From Lumbricus rubellus (Eukaryota > Annelida > Clitellata > Crassiclitellata > Lumbricidae), in contig OX243819.1 in assembly GCA_945859605.1 (NCBI GenBank), forward strand, positions 7,356,419 through 7,420,418: a stretch of 64,000 bases of DNA, given 5' to 3'. This document shows positions 61,446 to 64,000 of the stretch, in pieces (position 1 is the stretch's first letter; every line of letters starts with the position of its first letter). Below the pieces are notes generated by a model. It was not told the DNA's origin. It saw only the letters and a list, made by a program, of their open reading frames with translations, and did not search any database. Position numbers and translations under genes: made by a program.

Positions 61446-63875
61446 AATGCCTAAGCATTACAGCACTCAGATATCTATCTTCGTCATCATTGTCATCATC
61501 ATTGTCATCATCATGCTGCTGCATCACAATCTGCTATCGTGTTGGTAATGCCAAGATGCTAATTATTAAGAATTCATTTTCAACAAACCAAAAATCTGGT
61601 ATTCATTTTCATCTTCACCACAAAATTGTCAGCTGTCTGAGACTTTGTGATTTCTTAAGTATTTAAAAGTCAAAAACCTTAAATGTGAATACGGTAACCT
61701 ATTTGCACTTGCACCAATAGTTTTAATGCCATAGAGTATAGGCATTTCATTTACACTGGTAGAACTGAAAAGCATCATTTACACAAGAGTCTAAAAAGAA
61801 GACCATGTGCTTTCATTTGCAAACTTATGGTTTGGAGGTCCTTTTGACCCCACAGGCCTCCAGCAGGTACAGCTCAAGCTATAGTTCAGCAAAGGAAGGG
61901 CAATTAAGTTGAAACAAACAATTACATAAATCACATGTTCTTCTTGAAATTCACGAACTGGTAAGTATACTGCATTGCCTGTCATTGTAGGGTATGCAGA
62001 ACATAAATTACTAGAAATGAGGCTATGCACTCATATCCCATATCTCATGCCCTGAAGTCACTGCTTATTGGCTCCTTATTCTGATATTAAGATGCTTGAA
62101 ACTGCGGCTATAATTATAGTCTATAGCTGATAAACATTTACTGCAGCAAACCCACAGAACTTAGAATCTGTTCAACCAAGTCCTCCGATCACAGAGATCT
62201 CCTCTTGTGCAAACAACTAGAACTGTTACTTGTGAATAATAATTCATCTTACTCTTTCAATAACTGGACCCACTCAAAAAACATGAAACTCTCTTCCATG
62301 GCTGCTGATAATCCTGCTCAGTTGACTCGTTTGTCGTTTCTTTCTCAAATTAAGATCCACCATTTCCCATCACTGATACCAAAGGATGCATCTGTCTCAG
62401 GGAAGTGATCTCATTAGAGTCTGGCCTCATTAAAGCTCTGTAATAATTTATTGTTGTACACAAGTCATAATAAACTTTTATATGTAAGAAGACTTCCTTA
62501 TAAAAGAAGACTTCCTTTGTCCAACAAACAATTAGCCTGTCTACTTTGGTTTCCTCCTCCTCCTCCTCCTTTCCTCCTACCTCGTCCTCCCTTCCCTAAT
62601 CAGAGTCATTCATCTGAGATGTCAGCTGGACTAGAGCAAGAGACCTAGGATTAGTCCACTGTGTTGACCTTGCAGTTTCAAAATGTGGGGTACACTGATA
62701 GTAGCACATCCAGCAAAGGATCTCTACTCAGATCCACCTCTGACTGAAATTCGTGCTTAGGATATTGGATGTACTAAAACAACTGTAAGCCAGTAAGTTC
62801 AGGTGAGGATTTGCATATCTTCTTATCTCCTTATCTACAGTAGACTACAGTTGGATCATTGTATGGCACCAAACGTTGCTTCTCTTAGCAGATTTCTAAT
62901 TGGACGCCAATGCCCAGTTGCATCGCTAATGAGGGGAGGGACTACTGACAAAAAAGCACCTGTGAAAAGCTGATCTTCTTTTGATATTATACAAAGCTGG
63001 CCAACATATTATTATGAAATAGTAACCACGTAGTTTGATCAGTCTGCACAATGTCTTCCAATGCTGTGAAGACTGGTAAACCTAATACAAATAGAAGTCA
63101 AAGCGCCGTCATAATTATGCACAAGGTTTCAATACTGCATAACAGATCATTTACAATGATAAGTCCTAACAGAAAAAGGTTGACTAAGGAAGAAGATAAA
63201 GACTCCTCAGATTTGTAAAAAAAGTCATAAGTGCTAACAGGAAGATAGGCTTACCAACGACAACACGCACAGCAGAGTAAACATAGGCACAGTTAAGAAT
63301 GCTGAAGTGGCTAAGAAGCAGGTTTACAAATATCATAACAGGCTTGCCCTATTTCGGTCTTTCATGTAAAATATCCAGAGCATGACTGCCAACCTGATAG
63401 GCCTAGCTGCAACTGACGAAATAAACGCAAGCTATGCACCACATTTACTAATCAACAGCTTATAACAGCAGAATTATATAGCTAATTAACCAACTTGTAG
63501 GTAGTAATAATCGTCCGTCTGAGTTGCTGTGCAAGTAGAATCAATTCGAATCGAATATGCAGAGACTAGTCATCAGCAGTAAACTGCTGCCTATAGGCTA
63601 TAGTATGAAAAGCATAAGCGAAAATGACCTCTCTCCCTCTAGTGGCATACGCCTCTGCTTTCGAATCATGATCACTGTAGCGTGCCTGAAAGGACCATCC
63701 AAAATCAGCCAACCATTTCATGGTGTCATACAAATAAGGTCTCTGAAGTTTAGTCATGATTCCATGGGAAGCCGAAATGCGAAAAATTGGCTCTTGTCAT
63801 CTATAAATCAGGCTTTACAAGAGATGAGGGTAATTGAAAAGCATTGGCAAAGGAAGATTGGCAGCTTTAGTCGTC

Positions 63876-63890
63876 TAAATATATATATAA

Positions 63891-63939
<49 letters not shown>

Positions 63940-63943
63940 CACA
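63876..63943. repeat. (TA)n microsatellite
   Basis: ATATATAA and AAATATATAT units repeat, ending in ACACACA. Confidence 0.9.
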
Positions 63944-64000
63944 CAACTGAGTATTATGATCCACATAAGTCTACCAAAGGGCAGAAGCACATGACTTAAA

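Larger units (their letters stand above)
60707..64000. other. Region upstream of the PTB gene
   Basis: It holds LINE fragments at 60880-61445 and AT runs at 63880-63940. I see no convincing further exon. Two small ORFs (62205-62408 plus, 63566-63757 minus) look partly protein-like but have no recognisable domain. Part of this stretch should be the promoter and 5' UTR of the PTB gene. Confidence 0.4.

Noticed and set aside
63566..63757. 63-codon minus-strand ORF as a possible upstream exon of the PTB gene
   Set aside because: No domain is recognised and no donor site fits the open acceptor phase of exon 60572-60706.

Overview
The window looks like a piece of an animal nuclear genome. It is AT-rich and intron-rich, with canonical GT-AG introns and dense decayed transposons and microsatellites. 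The gene families (a GOT1-like aminotransferase, CYP4 P450s and an APBB/Fe65-like two-PTB adaptor) point to a bilaterian. Foldback elements whose arms are built from about 15-bp tandem units recall the TU elements of sea urchins, so a marine deuterostome is a reasonable guess, but the sequence does not prove the species. The listed ORFs are mostly short because the genes are split into exons of 47-800 bp; I rebuilt them by joining exons on splice sites and reading phase.

Layout. (1) 341-9858, plus strand: a nine-exon cytosolic aspartate-aminotransferase-like gene of 413 codons. It keeps the PLP lysine but has lost several active-site residues. (2) 12558-28535 and 31890-46978, both minus strand: two tandem CYP4 genes, each with 12 exons, identical exon lengths and 508 codons, about 91% identical in protein. 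The first intron of the second copy carries an extra, intact, phase-compatible homologue of exon 2 at 45234-45381. (3) 49039-60706, minus strand: a 12-exon gene whose C-terminal half has two PTB domains of APBB type. Its N-terminal half has a row of YxxP and YxxV/L tyrosine motifs in place of a WW domain.

Repeats fill the introns and gaps. There are two kinds of LINE remnant: CR1/L2-like pieces with an LHWLP-type C-terminus, and pieces with GRPR.RW tails ending in (GAT)n. There are two tRNA-derived SINE families, one of which shares its 3' end with the CR1-like LINEs. I also find a mariner-like element with 132-bp identical inverted repeats, several hAT/P-like MITEs with 8-bp target duplications, two foldback elements, minisatellites, and long AT, GAT, TATG and compound trinucleotide tracts.

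The aminotransferase gene converges on the first CYP4 gene. The CYP4 pair and the PTB gene are all read from the minus strand. I see no functional link between the three families; the CYP4 pair is simply a recent local duplication.
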